A stretch of DNA of 64,000 bases from Thalassospira povalilytica (GCF_002844235.1 NZ_PGTS01000004.1:62001-126000), one strand, 5' to 3'. Positions 37,186-46,589 are shown, numbered from the stretch's first letter. Made by a program: numbers and translations. The notes: generated by a model not told the origin, from the letters alone.

Positions 37186-37232
37186 CTGCCCGGGGGACCA
37201 AATTTCTTCCCCTTCCCCGGCTCTCCGGGCAG
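37186..37232 (+). other. Inverted repeat between iorB-like and xdhC-like genes
   Basis: CTGCCCGG (37186-37193) and CCGGGCAG (37225-37232) are exact reverse complements around a pyrimidine-rich 31-base middle that also has a small CCGG/CCGG hairpin. It may form an intercistronic stem-loop in the message. The long loop makes this less certain than the others. Confidence 0.4.
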
Positions 37233-37262
37233 CTCCCCTTTTATTGAAAGGGCGTGTGACTG

Positions 37263-38258
37263 ATGAATAACCAACTTTCCGCCATGCTGTCGGCCTGGCA
37301 GGAAAACCGCAACAGCACCGAATGGGTGCTGGGCACGGTTTACCGCACCGAAGGATCGGCCTATCGCAAGGCCGGGGCAATGATGCTGATTAACGGGCAC
37401 GGACAGCAGTTCGGCCTGCTGAGTGGTGGTTGTCTTGAGGCCGACATTATCCGCAATGCCCGCAAGGCCATGCTGACCGGTCGCCCGGTCATGCTGACCT
37501 ATGACGGCAATGACGAAGACGACCTTTCCTTCAAGCTTGGTGTTGGATGTGGCGGCACGGTCCATATCATGCTGCAACCGGTCAGTGCCGAAAACGACCT
37601 TGGCCTGTCGGATTTGCACAGCGCCCTGACCAGACGCCAAGGCGGCCTTTATTTTCAGAAAATCAACGCGGTCGAAGGCTATTTTCAGACTGGTGAAATT
37701 CACGCCAACCCGCCCGCCCATATCGAAAATCGTATCGATGGCGACTGGCTGGTTACGCCGATTTCCTCCGAACCCCACATCCTTGTGGTGGGGGGTGGCA
37801 TTGATGCCCGCCCGGTGATCGGGATTGCCCATACCATGGGCTGGAAAACCACACTGGTCGATCCGCGCCCCGCCAATGCGCGGCCCGAACATTTTCCGCA
37901 GGCCGATATGATCCTGCGCACTATTGACCAGGACCTTGCCGTCTATGTCCGCGATCAGCGGGTCGATGCCGTGATCCTGATGGCGCATAGTGTCGGCATT
38001 GATGCCAATGCACTTGGCGTTTTGTGCGACACCCCGATCCGGCATCTTTCGGCCCTTGGCCCGCGCCATCGTTTTGCCGATGTGCTTGAACGCGCAGGCC
38101 TGACCCGCAATGATCTGGCATTTGATATTTCAAGCCCTGCGGGTCTGGATATTGGCGGGCAATTGCCCGAAAGCATTGCGCTTTCGATGTTGTCGGGCAT
38201 CCATCACGCCCTGTTCAAGCAGCGCGCCGCACCGGCCATGGCGCAGGCTGCGGAATAA
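37263..38258 (+). CDS. XdhC/CoxI-family molybdenum cofactor maturation protein
   Basis: A 331-residue XdhC-type protein. The N-terminal domain has the hallmark GSAYRKAGAMM (about residue 29) and SGGCLEADI (about 55). The C-terminal Rossmann domain starts with LVVGGGIDARPVIG near residue 175. XdhC proteins bind molybdenum cofactor, help add the sulfido ligand and insert it into xanthine oxidase-family enzymes. Its neighbour is such an enzyme, so it very likely matures the IorAB-like pair. The MobA-like gene follows after 13 bases. Confidence 0.9.
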   Translation: MNNQLSAMLSAWQENRNSTEWVLGTVYRTEGSAYRKAGAMMLINGHGQQFGLLSGGCLEADIIRNARKAMLTGRPVMLTYDGNDEDDLSFKLGVGCGGTVHIMLQPVSAENDLGLSDLHSALTRRQGGLYFQKINAVEGYFQTGEIHANPPAHIENRIDGDWLVTPISSEPHILVVGGGIDARPVIGIAHTMGWKTTLVDPRPANARPEHFPQADMILRTIDQDLAVYVRDQRVDAVILMAHSVGIDANALGVLCDTPIRHLSALGPRHRFADVLERAGLTRNDLAFDISSPAGLDIGGQLPESIALSMLSGIHHALFKQRAAPAMAQAAE

Positions 38259-38271
38259 GACTGATGCATTC

Positions 38272-38916
38272 ATGACCCCGCAGACAAATCATCCGGTGCC
38301 CAAATGCGCTGCCCTTATTCTGGCTGCGGGCGAAAGTACGCGTTTTGGCGGCCGCAAACAGTTGGCCGACATTCATGGCGTTCCGATGATCCGCCACACG
38401 ATCGATGCGCTTGCCAGTTTGCCGGGGCTTGATCGCTTTGTCGTGCTGGGTGCTTTTGCCGATGAAATTCGCCCGGTCATTGGTACCGATTGCCATATCG
38501 TTGACAATCCGGACTGGGCATCGGGGATGGGAAGCTCGATCGCTGCTGGCATTAAGGCCATTGCGAAAAACGGGGATTATCACGCCGTTCTGATCGCGCT
38601 GTGTGATCAGGTCAGGCTAGGCCGTGGCGAATATCAAAAACTGATCGGATTCTTTGACGGTGAACACATCATTGCCACGCGCTATTCCGGTGGCTTTGGT
38701 GTTCCGGCCCTGTTTCCGGCAAGCCTGTTTTCCGAAATTGCCACCCTGTCCGGGCCATCGGGGGCGCGCGCAATCCTGAACGGGGCGGATCATGACGTGA
38801 TCGGTCTTGAACTTGAAGCCGCGCGTTTTGATATCGATACCCGTGACGATCTGAATGCCGTTCTGAGCATGCCCGCTGGCTCGGCCGTATCTGGCAAGCC
38901 GGGCATTTCCGGCTGA
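38272..38916 (+). CDS. MobA-like NTP transferase (MocA-type molybdenum cofactor cytidylyltransferase)
   Basis: A 214-residue nucleotidyltransferase with the N-terminal NTP-binding motif LAAGESTRFGGRKQL (residues ~16-30). Members linked to XdhC usually convert molybdopterin to the cytosine dinucleotide form used by xanthine oxidase-family hydroxylases. I use the ATG at 38272; the longer frame begins inside xdhC. It completes an enzyme-plus-maturation unit: iorA, iorB, xdhC, mocA. Confidence 0.88.
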   Translation: MTPQTNHPVPKCAALILAAGESTRFGGRKQLADIHGVPMIRHTIDALASLPGLDRFVVLGAFADEIRPVIGTDCHIVDNPDWASGMGSSIAAGIKAIAKNGDYHAVLIALCDQVRLGRGEYQKLIGFFDGEHIIATRYSGGFGVPALFPASLFSEIATLSGPSGARAILNGADHDVIGLELEAARFDIDTRDDLNAVLSMPAGSAVSGKPGISG

Positions 38917-38972
38917 CCTGCGGGTGGAAATGCGCCATGGTAACCCTGCGCGCTGTTAACGAGATGACGTGA

Positions 38973-39653
38973 ATGAAAGCAACCGCCAACATCATGGTCC
39001 TTCTGGTCGAGGACAATATGGATATCGCCGCAACCGTCAGTGACTATCTGACGATTGAAGGGGTCGAATGCGACCATGCCTATGACGGCGAAACCGCGTT
39101 CAAAATGGCCCTGACCGGAGAATATGACGTTATCTTGCTTGATCTGATGTTGCCATTTCGCGACGGCATCAGCATTTGCAAGGCGCTCCGCGATGAAGGG
39201 ATCGATACCCCGGTCTTGATGCTGACCGCGCGCGATACCCTTGATGACAAGATCGAAGGTTTCCATGCCGGTGCCGATGACTATCTGGTCAAACCGTTTG
39301 CACTTGAAGAACTTTTGCTGCGGACCCGCGTTTTGTCACGTCGGCGCAGTGGCGAGGTAAAGCGTTTCTCGCTTGGGGACCTTCGGATTGATTTTGAAAA
39401 CCGTTCGGTCGTGCGGGCCGGGCAAAATATCAACGTATCGCCAACCGGTTGGACGATATTGGAAGTTCTTGCGCAAAACAGCCCGCGCGTTGTCACCCGG
39501 TCGCGCCTTTCAATGGCATTGTGGCAGGGCGACCCGCCTGATACCAATGCGCTGAAAACGCATCTTTACAAATTGCGCCATCGGATCGACAAACCGTTCG
39601 AGCAAAATCTTATTCACACCATTCCGGGCCAGGGCGTGGCCCTGCGCGAGTAA
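38973..39653 (+). CDS. OmpR-family response regulator
   Basis: A 226-residue two-domain regulator. The receiver (residues ~8-122) has the acidic pocket in VEDN, the phosphoacceptor Asp57 in DVILLDLMLP and the conserved lysine in LVKPF. The C-terminal winged helix (about 130-226) is OmpR/PhoB-like. It is separated by only 5 bases from the histidine kinase gene, so they form a cognate pair. Its target is unknown; it follows the molybdenum hydroxylase cluster on the same strand. Confidence 0.93.
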   Translation: MKATANIMVLLVEDNMDIAATVSDYLTIEGVECDHAYDGETAFKMALTGEYDVILLDLMLPFRDGISICKALRDEGIDTPVLMLTARDTLDDKIEGFHAGADDYLVKPFALEELLLRTRVLSRRRSGEVKRFSLGDLRIDFENRSVVRAGQNINVSPTGWTILEVLAQNSPRVVTRSRLSMALWQGDPPDTNALKTHLYKLRHRIDKPFEQNLIHTIPGQGVALRE

Positions 39654-39658
39654 CTGTT

Positions 39659-40999
39659 ATGTCGTCACACTGCTGTGCCCCCAAGACCCGCTCCTTTTCG
39701 CGCTTTGTGCGCAATTACGTGTTACTGGGTCTGATCATCACGCTGGTTCTTTATACCGCCGTGCTTAATTTCTACATGCTCTATGGCAAGTGGATGGTCG
39801 CAGCCTTTCAGCTTCAGCTGATTGCCGAACAATATGACGATCAACTTCTTCGTGACCCGAATGCGCCCCTGCCCAAGGGGTTCAATATTGAATCCTTTGA
39901 AAATTTTGATCAGTTGCCCGCCGAATTGCGCGCCCATGTCACACCCGACGATCTGGAAACCGGCGAGCTTTTCTACATCAATACCGATCAATATACCGAT
40001 CAGAAAACCCCGGAAAATCCGATCTTTCTGGTCTTTCCCCATCAGCTTGCCGATGGGCGCAACATCCTGATTTTGCAGACCTATCACGTGGGTGACGGCG
40101 ACAGTGTGTTTTTCGAACGCCTGCATAATCTGGCGTGGCTGTCTGTTCCCTTTGCCCTGATCGTGATCTGCATCTTTGCGTGGTTCCTGTGGATCATTGG
40201 CAAACGCCTGACCAAACCGTCCGAAGATTTGCAAAGCTGGGCCAATAACCTGACCGCCGACAACCTTGGTGCGCCGATCCCCGATTTCGGGTTCGAAGAA
40301 TTGAATGACGTTGCCCACGAACTGCATCGGTCCGTTGACCAGATTGACAAATTCGTTGCCCGCGAACGCGAATTCCTGCGTCAGGCCAGCCACGAATTGC
40401 GCACGCCTGTCACCATCGTTTCGGGCAATGTCGAACTTCTGGAAAAAAGCCCGCTGAACACTACCCAGTCACGGGTGATGGCACGCATCAAACGCGCAAA
40501 CCGCAACATGCAGCAATTGCTTGAAACGCTTTTGTGGCTGGGTCGGGAAAACGCGCCGCTGGGCGAAACCGAACATATCCATTTTTCAAGCTTTATCGAA
40601 CAGGAAATCAGCGATCTTTCCTATTTGACCGAGGGCAAACACGTCACATGCCACTTTGTCCCCGATAGCCGGGAAACCGAAATCGCGACATCACGTGCGG
40701 CCCTGATGATTGTGGTCTCCAACCTGATCCGCAATGCGTTCCAGCACACCCCAAAAGGTCAGGTCACCATCACCCTGACCGGCACCGAACTGACCGTTGA
40801 AAACACCATTTCGACCTGTAACGGCCAATGCACCACGCCGCAGGGCGAAGGCATCGGCTTGCAGCTTGTCCGGCGTATTTGCCAACGGCTGGACTGGCAT
40901 TGCACATCGACACATTTGCCCAATGGCGGCATGTCGGTCAGCTTCGATCCCGGCGCCAGAACACTGGTCAAACCGGCCCCGGAATTGGTGGAAAGCTAA
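39659..40999 (+). CDS. Membrane sensor histidine kinase
   Basis: A 446-residue kinase. Two membrane segments (residues ~18-42 and ~153-176) frame a periplasmic sensor domain of about 110 residues rich in Asp and Pro. A linker follows, then the HisKA helix with the phosphorylated histidine in ASHELRTP (His245), and an ATP-binding domain whose N box is NLIRNAFQH and whose G2 box is EGIGLQLV. The loop between has ENTISTCNGQC, an unusual pair of cysteines. The sensor domain does not match a type I know. Partner of the adjacent response regulator. Confidence 0.9.
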   Translation: MSSHCCAPKTRSFSRFVRNYVLLGLIITLVLYTAVLNFYMLYGKWMVAAFQLQLIAEQYDDQLLRDPNAPLPKGFNIESFENFDQLPAELRAHVTPDDLETGELFYINTDQYTDQKTPENPIFLVFPHQLADGRNILILQTYHVGDGDSVFFERLHNLAWLSVPFALIVICIFAWFLWIIGKRLTKPSEDLQSWANNLTADNLGAPIPDFGFEELNDVAHELHRSVDQIDKFVAREREFLRQASHELRTPVTIVSGNVELLEKSPLNTTQSRVMARIKRANRNMQQLLETLLWLGRENAPLGETEHIHFSSFIEQEISDLSYLTEGKHVTCHFVPDSRETEIATSRAALMIVVSNLIRNAFQHTPKGQVTITLTGTELTVENTISTCNGQCTTPQGEGIGLQLVRRICQRLDWHCTSTHLPNGGMSVSFDPGARTLVKPAPELVES

Positions 41000-41074
41000 G
41001 TCCATCTGCATTCCTTGTCGCGGTATCGAAAAAACCGCGACAAGGCAACTGCCATCGCCTATCGTGATGGCATC

Positions 41075-41983
41075 ATGGCATTTACCATTCGACAGCTTCA
41101 ATATTTCGTCGCCGTTGCCGAACAGGGAACTGTATCGGGGGCGGCGCATATTCTGTCGATTTCGCAATCTGCCGTGACCGAGGCGATCAAGGAACTCGAA
41201 GCCGATCTGGGCGTCACCCTGTTTGACCGACATTCGCGGGGCCTCAATATCACCCATAACGGGCATCAGTTCCTGCGCCATGCCACCACGATCCTGGCCA
41301 GCGTATCGGACGCCAAACAGGCATTCGAAGACACCGCCAAGGCCGAACAGGGCGAATTGCATCTGGGCGTGACCTCGCTTGTTGCCGGTTATGTTCTGTC
41401 TGACATTCTGGCCCGCTATCGCCGCGCCTATCCACATGTGACGGTCAGTGCGATTGAAGATAACGGTGATTATCTGGAACATCTTTTGATTGGCGGGGAA
41501 ATTGATGCCGCGGTCATGGTGATTTCCAACCTGCGCGATCGCCTTGCCCTGCAATCGGAAATTCTTGAAGTTTCCCCCTATCGCCTGTGGTTGCCACTTG
41601 GTCATCGGTTGGCCACCGCGCAAAGCATCACCCTTGATGATGTGACATCCGAACCGCTGATCATGTTGACCGTTGATGAAATCGAAGAGGCCACCGGCAA
41701 GCTTCTTGGTGCGCTGGGCACCCGTCCGCGGGTGGCATTTCGCACCAGATCGGTCGAGGCAGTACGCAGTCTGGTCGCCACCGGGGCAGGATTGTCGTTG
41801 CTGCCCGATCTGGTTTATCGCCCCTGGTCGCTTGAAGGTGACCGGATTGAAAGCCGCGATGTATCGGGCACCCTTCCGATGGTTCAGGTCGGTGTGGTCT
41901 GGCGCAAAGGGTCACCGCTTTCACAAGCCGCGCGCGATTTCATCGGATTGGCTCAGGCCCACCGCGCGACACGTCTGCGTTAA
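41075..41983 (+). CDS. LysR-family transcriptional regulator
   Basis: A protein of about 302 residues. LysR helix-turn-helix at residues ~1-60 (TIRQLQYFVAVAEQGTVSGAAH, then SQSAVTEAIKELE) and a type 2 periplasmic-binding-like effector domain. The ATG at 41075 (MAFTIRQ) is preferred over an upstream one that would add 20 charged residues. It is monocistronic; its stop codon lies at the outer end of the folded element at 41982-42247, which may therefore affect its message. The target is not evident. Confidence 0.88.
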   Translation: MAFTIRQLQYFVAVAEQGTVSGAAHILSISQSAVTEAIKELEADLGVTLFDRHSRGLNITHNGHQFLRHATTILASVSDAKQAFEDTAKAEQGELHLGVTSLVAGYVLSDILARYRRAYPHVTVSAIEDNGDYLEHLLIGGEIDAAVMVISNLRDRLALQSEILEVSPYRLWLPLGHRLATAQSITLDDVTSEPLIMLTVDEIEEATGKLLGALGTRPRVAFRTRSVEAVRSLVATGAGLSLLPDLVYRPWSLEGDRIESRDVSGTLPMVQVGVVWRKGSPLSQAARDFIGLAQAHRATRLR

Positions 41984-42247
41984 AGCATATTGCCCTAAAT
42001 CTGGTCCACTTTGCCGGAGGCATCATTTTGTCCGGCAAGGAAAGGTTTGCAGAGCGTAGCGGGGCTACGGTCAAGAACCTTGACGCTGTGGGGCAAAACG
42101 ATGTCCCGGCCCGAAGGGTTTGTTTTTGGCGTGTCGTTTGGCAAGGCACAGCGCACAGGACGATGCGGCGCATCGTTCAAACGATGTAACGTCGCCAAAG
42201 GCCGCCAAAAACAAACAAAGTGAACCAGATTTAAGGCAACATGCTTT
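41982..42247 (-). repeat. Highly folded 266-base inverted-repeat element (MITE-like or structured RNA)
   Basis: Outer arms of 32 bases (41982-42013, 42216-42247) match in 29 positions. Inside are two branches. Branch 1 (42021-42033 with 42091-42103) contains two hairpins, CGTAGC/GCTACG (42055-42069) and GTCAAG/CTTGAC (42070-42084). Branch 2 (GTTTGTTTTTGGCG 42118-42131 with 42203-42216) contains TTTGGC/GCCAAA (42137-42142, 42194-42199) and the hairpin ACGATGC/GCATCGT (42160-42176). All stems nest without conflict apart from one shared base. The three outer mismatches become G-U pairs only if the minus strand is transcribed, so I list it on minus. It fills the gap between a LysR gene and a polyamine ABC operon. 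It could be a non-autonomous mobile element or a structured RNA. I see no second copy here. Confidence 0.6.
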
Positions 42248-42411
42248 GGCCTCGCCCAATCGCTTTGCTACCATACGCTTCAGTATGATATCGGAAAAAC
42301 CGATAACGTATTTCTGATAAATGAAATTGTGAATGCTCAGGATCGGCGTACCCTTGGCTGCGGGAAATAAAAGTCACACGAATTGACGCCCTGCAACTGG
42401 GAGACATCACT
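42248..42411. promoter_or_regulatory. Leader and promoter region of the polyamine ABC operon
   Basis: No gene here. The 164 bases between the folded element and the binding-protein gene should contain the operon promoter. The sequence near 42290-42360 is less GC-rich than its surroundings, but I cannot name clear -35 and -10 boxes. GGGAG at about 42399-42403 is the ribosome site of the next gene. Confidence 0.35.
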
Positions 42412-43572
42412 ATGAAATCGTTACTGAAATCGGGCGCGTCCGTCATGGTCGTGCTTGCCTTTGCGGCCAGCCAGGCCGCAGCCGCCGACATGATGACCGA
42501 ACTTGGCACCCCCGAAGGCAACGTGAATATCGTTGCATGGCCGGGCTATATCGAACGCGGTGAAACCGATGCCAATTTTGACTGGGTGACATCGTTTGAA
42601 AAAGAAACCGGATGCAAGGTAAATGTCAAAACCGCCAACACATCCGATGAAATGGTCGCCCTGATGAACGAGGGCGGCTTTGACCTTGTCACCGCATCGG
42701 GCGATGCATCGCTTCGCATGATTGCCGGCAAACGCGTTCAGCCAATCAATACCGACCTTATTCCAAGCTGGAACACGGTTGATGACCGTCTGAAAAGTGC
42801 GCCCTGGCACACGGTTGACGGCAAACATTACGGCACGCCCTATCAGTGGGGGCCGAACGTTTTGATGTATAATACCGAGGCCTTCAAGGAAGCGCCGAAA
42901 AGCTGGGATGTTGTTTTCAAGGAAATGACGCTGGCCGATGGCAAATCCAACAAGGGCCGCGTTCAGGCCTATGACGGTCCGATCCATATTGCCGATGCGG
43001 CGCAATATCTGATGGCGCATAACCCGGAACTGGGCATCAAAAGCCCCTATGAGCTCAATGCCGATCAATATGCCGCCGCCCTTGATCTTTTGCGCGGACA
43101 GCGCGAACTGGTTTCGCGGTATTGGCATGACGCCTTCATCCAGATGGATGACTTCAAGAACGAAGGCGTTGTTGCATCGGGTTCATGGCCGTTCCAGGTC
43201 AACCTTCTGAAATCCGAAGGCCTTCCGATTGCATCGACCATCCCCGAAGAAGGTGTGACCGGCTGGGCCGATACCACCATGCTTCATGCCGATGCCGAAA
43301 ACCCGACCTGTGCCTATTTGTGGATGGAACATTCCCTGTCACCGAAAGTTCAGGGCGACCTTGCCGCATGGTTCGGTTCAAACCCGGCAGTTCCGGCTGC
43401 TTGTAAAGGCAATGCCCTTTTGGGTGACGAGGGTTGTGCAACCAACGGCTTTGATGATTTCGACCGCGTAAGCTTCTGGCAAACCCCGGTTTCGAAATGT
43501 GAAAGTCAGGGTGAATGCGTCCCCTATTACCGTTGGGTATCTGACTATATCGGTGTGATTGGCGGTCGCTAA
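42412..43572 (+). CDS. Polyamine-type ABC solute-binding protein (PotD/YdcS-like)
   Basis: A 386-residue periplasmic binding protein. Signal peptide at residues 1-24 (ending AAAAD). The mature chain has the PotD-type opening NIVAWPGYIERG and a middle YGTPYQWGPNVLMYN, as in putrescine/spermidine and related binding proteins. Two cysteine pairs near the C-terminus may form disulfides. GGGAG upstream of the ATG. It leads a five-gene operon in the order of E. coli ydcSTUVW. Confidence 0.9.
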   Translation: MKSLLKSGASVMVVLAFAASQAAAADMMTELGTPEGNVNIVAWPGYIERGETDANFDWVTSFEKETGCKVNVKTANTSDEMVALMNEGGFDLVTASGDASLRMIAGKRVQPINTDLIPSWNTVDDRLKSAPWHTVDGKHYGTPYQWGPNVLMYNTEAFKEAPKSWDVVFKEMTLADGKSNKGRVQAYDGPIHIADAAQYLMAHNPELGIKSPYELNADQYAAALDLLRGQRELVSRYWHDAFIQMDDFKNEGVVASGSWPFQVNLLKSEGLPIASTIPEEGVTGWADTTMLHADAENPTCAYLWMEHSLSPKVQGDLAAWFGSNPAVPAACKGNALLGDEGCATNGFDDFDRVSFWQTPVSKCESQGECVPYYRWVSDYIGVIGGR

Positions 43573-43598
43573 GACCTCCTTGTGACCAGACATGGTAG

Positions 43599-43634
43599 GG
43601 CGTCAGGTGTCTCGTACACCCGGCATCTGATGCC
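43599..43634 (+). other. Stem-loop just after the PotD-like gene
   Basis: GGCGTCAG (43599-43606) and CTGATGCC (43627-43634) pair over 8 positions with one G-U pair; an inner GGTGT/ACACC hairpin (43606-43620) lies in the loop. It starts 26 bases after the binding-protein stop. No T-run. Confidence 0.5.
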
Positions 43635-43748
43635 TGCCTGCTGAATTGCGCAATCGCTGCCAATCCGGGGGGCTTGGCCGTGCGATGGGCATCAGCCACG
43701 GTCACACATCACCCGATTGGGCGCCACCCGCAACCTCCCTTGCGACCC

Positions 43749-43775
43749 GAAGCCCGCCCTGCGCGGGCGGGCTTC
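43749..43775 (+). other. Strong GC stem-loop before the PotA-like gene
   Basis: GAAGCCCGCCC (43749-43759) and GGGCGGGCTTC (43765-43775) form a perfect 11-base stem with a 5-base loop, 17 bases before the ATPase start. No T-run follows. It probably limits 3' decay of the binding-protein message or partly ends transcription, lowering ATPase and permease expression. Confidence 0.7.
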
Positions 43776-43792
43776 AAACAACTGGTTTACCA

Positions 43793-44782
43793 ATGACGAC
43801 TGCAGTTTCCTTTTCAAGAGTTTCACGCCATTTCGGCGCGGTTCGCGCCGTTGATGACGTGGATCTGTCAATTGCCGAGGGCGAATTTTTCGCCATGCTC
43901 GGCCCGTCAGGATCGGGCAAAACCACCTGCCTGCGCCTGATTGCCGGCTTTGAGCAACCGACAAGCGGCCATATCGAAATCTTCGGCACCAAGGTCGAAA
44001 ACGTGCCGCCCTATCGGCGCAACGTGAATACCGTGTTTCAGGATTACGCCCTGTTCCCGCACATGAACATCATCGACAATGTGGCCTATGGCCTGATGAT
44101 CCAGGGAATGGGCAAGGCCGAACGTCACAAGGCCGCCAATGAGGCCCTCGAACTTGTCGCCCTGCCCGGCTATGGCGACCGTCGCCCGGGGCAGCTTTCC
44201 GGTGGACAGCGCCAGCGCGTTGCCCTTGCCCGTGCCTTGGTCAACAAACCCAGGGTCTTACTGCTTGATGAACCGCTGGGCGCGCTTGATCTGAAACTGC
44301 GTGAACAGATGCAGGATGAACTCAAAACCCTGCAACGCAAACTTGGCATCACGTTCGTCTTTGTCACCCATGATCAGGGCGAAGCTCTGTCGATGGCCGA
44401 CCGGGTTGCGGTGTTCAATGACGGCAAAATCCAGCAGGTCGGAAGTCCGCAGGATATCTATCAACGTCCGCAAAGCCGCTTTGTCGCCGATTTTGTCGGA
44501 TCATCAAACGTTCTTGAACCCGATTTTGTCAAACAGCTGACCGGCAAGGCCACCTATGCCAGCCTGCGCCCCGAAGCCATCCGCTTTGTTCAGTCTGATG
44601 GCCACGCAGCAACCGTGACCGGAAGCAGCTATTTGGGCGGCACCACCCGGGTCGGGTTAGCGCTTGGCGATATGCGGATCAATGCCCTGATTGCTGCCGA
44701 TCAGGTCGTGCCGCAAAATGGCGCCGCAGTTCAGATCAGTTGGCAGGAAAGCGAATTGCATTTGATGGAGGATGCCCAATGA
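43793..44782 (+). CDS. Polyamine-type ABC transporter ATPase (PotA/YdcT-like)
   Basis: A 329-residue ATPase: Walker A GPSGSGKTT near residue 38, signature LSGGQRQRVALARAL and Walker B VLLLDEP, then a C-terminal TOBE regulatory domain from about residue 240. The length and domain order are normal for the PotA class. The ATG at 43793 is followed by VSFSRVSRHFG, the usual first strand; the frame is open upstream through the stem-loop. It overlaps the next gene by 4 bases (ATGA). Confidence 0.92.
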   Translation: MTTAVSFSRVSRHFGAVRAVDDVDLSIAEGEFFAMLGPSGSGKTTCLRLIAGFEQPTSGHIEIFGTKVENVPPYRRNVNTVFQDYALFPHMNIIDNVAYGLMIQGMGKAERHKAANEALELVALPGYGDRRPGQLSGGQRQRVALARALVNKPRVLLLDEPLGALDLKLREQMQDELKTLQRKLGITFVFVTHDQGEALSMADRVAVFNDGKIQQVGSPQDIYQRPQSRFVADFVGSSNVLEPDFVKQLTGKATYASLRPEAIRFVQSDGHAATVTGSSYLGGTTRVGLALGDMRINALIAADQVVPQNGAAVQISWQESELHLMEDAQ

Positions 44783-45750
44783 CGGCCGCATCCCCCGTCA
44801 CGGAACCCGCGCAAGGTACGGCCATTCTGCCCGGTCAGGGCGGATGGACCGGATCGCTGTCAGACCGGTTCTGGCGCAATCCCAAACTGCTTTTGATCCT
44901 GATGCTGACCCCGCCGGTTCTGTGGCTTGGCATCATCTATCTTGGATCGCTGTTTGCGTTGCTGGCGCAAAGCTTCTTTTCCATCGATGAATTTTCCGGG
45001 ATGGTTCAGTACGAACTGACGCTTAAAACCTATGGCGAACTGTTCCGTCCGGCCAATCTTGATATCATCATCCGCACCGTTTCCATGGCGGCCATCGTTA
45101 CGGTTGCCGCGGCCTGTGTGGCCTTTCCGATTGCCTATTTCGCCGCGCGCTATGCACGCGGTAAATGGAAGGCACTGTTTTACATCGGTGTGATGCTGCC
45201 GCTTTGGTCTAGTTATCTGGTCAAGGTCTATGCCTGGAAACTGATCCTTGCCAAGGAAGGCATCCTGACATGGATTTTTGCCAAGCTGCATCTGACCTGG
45301 CTGCTTGAAGCGTGGCTGGCGATCCCGATCATTGGCGGCTATTCCCTGTCGGTCAGCTATACCGGGACTTTCCTTGTGTTCCTTTATGTCTGGTTGCCCT
45401 TCATGGTTCTGCCGGTTCAGGCCGCCCTTGAACGTGTCCCGGGAAGCTATATCGAGGCATCCGGTGATCTTGGCGCTACGCCGGGTCAGACATTCCGCCA
45501 TGTGATTTTCCCGCTGGCCCTGCCCGGTATTGTCGCGGGGTCGATTTTTACCTTCTCGCTGACCCTTGGCGATTACATCATTCCGCAAATTGTCGGGTCA
45601 TCACGCCTGTTTATCGGTCAGGCCGTCTATGCCCAGCAGGGCACGGCGGGCAACATTCCGCTGGCCGCGGCCTTTACGGTCGTGCCGATTGTCATCATGG
45701 GCTTCTATCTTTGGGGTGCAAAACGTATGGGGGCTTTCGATGCGATCTGA
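44779..45750 (+). CDS. Polyamine-type ABC permease (PotB/YdcU-like)
   Basis: A 323-residue inner-membrane permease with six helices. The EAA loop, which docks the ATPase, reads [25 protein letters not shown] near residue 230. The start overlaps the ATPase stop (ATGA at 44779). A longer cytoplasmic N-terminus of about 35 residues precedes the first helix. It pairs with the next gene's product to form the channel. Confidence 0.9.
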   Translation: MTAASPVTEPAQGTAILPGQGGWTGSLSDRFWRNPKLLLILMLTPPVLWLGIIYLGSLFALLAQSFFSIDEFSGMVQYELTLKTYGELFRPANLDIIIRTVSMAAIVTVAAACVAFPIAYFAARYARGKWKALFYIGVMLPLWSSYLVKVYAWKLILAKEGILTWIFAKLHLTWLLEAWLAIPIIGGYSLSVSYTGTFLVFLYVWLPFMVLPVQAALERVPGSYIEASGDLGATPGQTFRHVIFPLALPGIVAGSIFTFSLTLGDYIIPQIVGSSRLFIGQAVYAQQGTAGNIPLAAAFTVVPIVIMGFYLWGAKRMGAFDAI

Positions 45751-46555
45751 TGGAAAGCAAAGCGCACCCTTTGCGCTTAAGGCAGCTGCCGGGCTTGGAC
45801 TTGCCTTCATGCATCTGCCCATTGCCCTGATCTTTGTCTATGCCTTCACGACCGAAGACAAATCATATCAGTGGCCGCCGCCCGGTTTCACCCTGAAGTG
45901 GCTGGAAGTTACCTGGAACCGCCCGGATGTCTGGGATGCACTGAAACTGTCGCTTCAGGTCGCGACCATTTCGACCGTGATTGCCATGGTTTTGGGAACG
46001 CTTTGTGCTGCGGCGGTATCGCGGACCAAATTCTTTGGCCGCGAAACAATATCGCTTCTGGTGATCCTGCCGATTGCCTTGCCGGGCATCATCACCGGTA
46101 TTGCGCTTCGATCCGCCTTCAGCATTGCTGACATCCCGTTCTCGATCTGGACGATCATTCTGGGTCACGCGACCTTCTGTGTTGTCGTTGTCTATAACAA
46201 CGCGGTCGCACGGTTCCGGCGGACATCGGGGTCGCTTGTCGAAGCATCGATGGATCTGGGCGCAAACAGTTTCCAGACATTCCGCCATGTCATCCTGCCC
46301 AATATCGGCACTGCCCTTTTGGCGGGGGGGATGCTGGCCTTTGCCCTGTCCTTTGACGAGGTGATTGTCACGACCTTTACCGCCGGTCAGCAATCAACAT
46401 TGCCGATCTGGATGCTCGAAGAACTTGTCCGACCGCGCCAGCGACCGGTCACCAATGTAGTGGCGATGGTTGTGGTTCTGGTCACGGTCCTGCCGATCCT
46501 TGCGGCCTATTACCTGACCCGTGATGGCGATCAGGTGGCCGGATCCGGGAAGTAA
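45740..46555 (+). CDS. Polyamine-type ABC permease (PotC/YdcV-like)
   Basis: A 271-residue permease with six helices and the EAA loop [23 protein letters not shown] near residue 170. The ATG at 45740 overlaps the end of the previous permease gene by 11 bases, which fits coupled translation; the longer upstream frame is inside that gene. With the PotB-like partner it forms the heterodimeric pore. Confidence 0.9.
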   Translation: MRSDGKQSAPFALKAAAGLGLAFMHLPIALIFVYAFTTEDKSYQWPPPGFTLKWLEVTWNRPDVWDALKLSLQVATISTVIAMVLGTLCAAAVSRTKFFGRETISLLVILPIALPGIITGIALRSAFSIADIPFSIWTIILGHATFCVVVVYNNAVARFRRTSGSLVEASMDLGANSFQTFRHVILPNIGTALLAGGMLAFALSFDEVIVTTFTAGQQSTLPIWMLEELVRPRQRPVTNVVAMVVVLVTVLPILAAYYLTRDGDQVAGSGK

Positions 46556-46589
46556 CAACGTAATAACGATAGAAACGGGAGAGCTTATC

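Noticed and set aside
42011-42223. A 70-residue plus-strand open frame inside the folded element
   Set aside because: It lies wholly within the inverted-repeat structure, so base pairing explains the sequence better than coding. No ribosome site or family seen.
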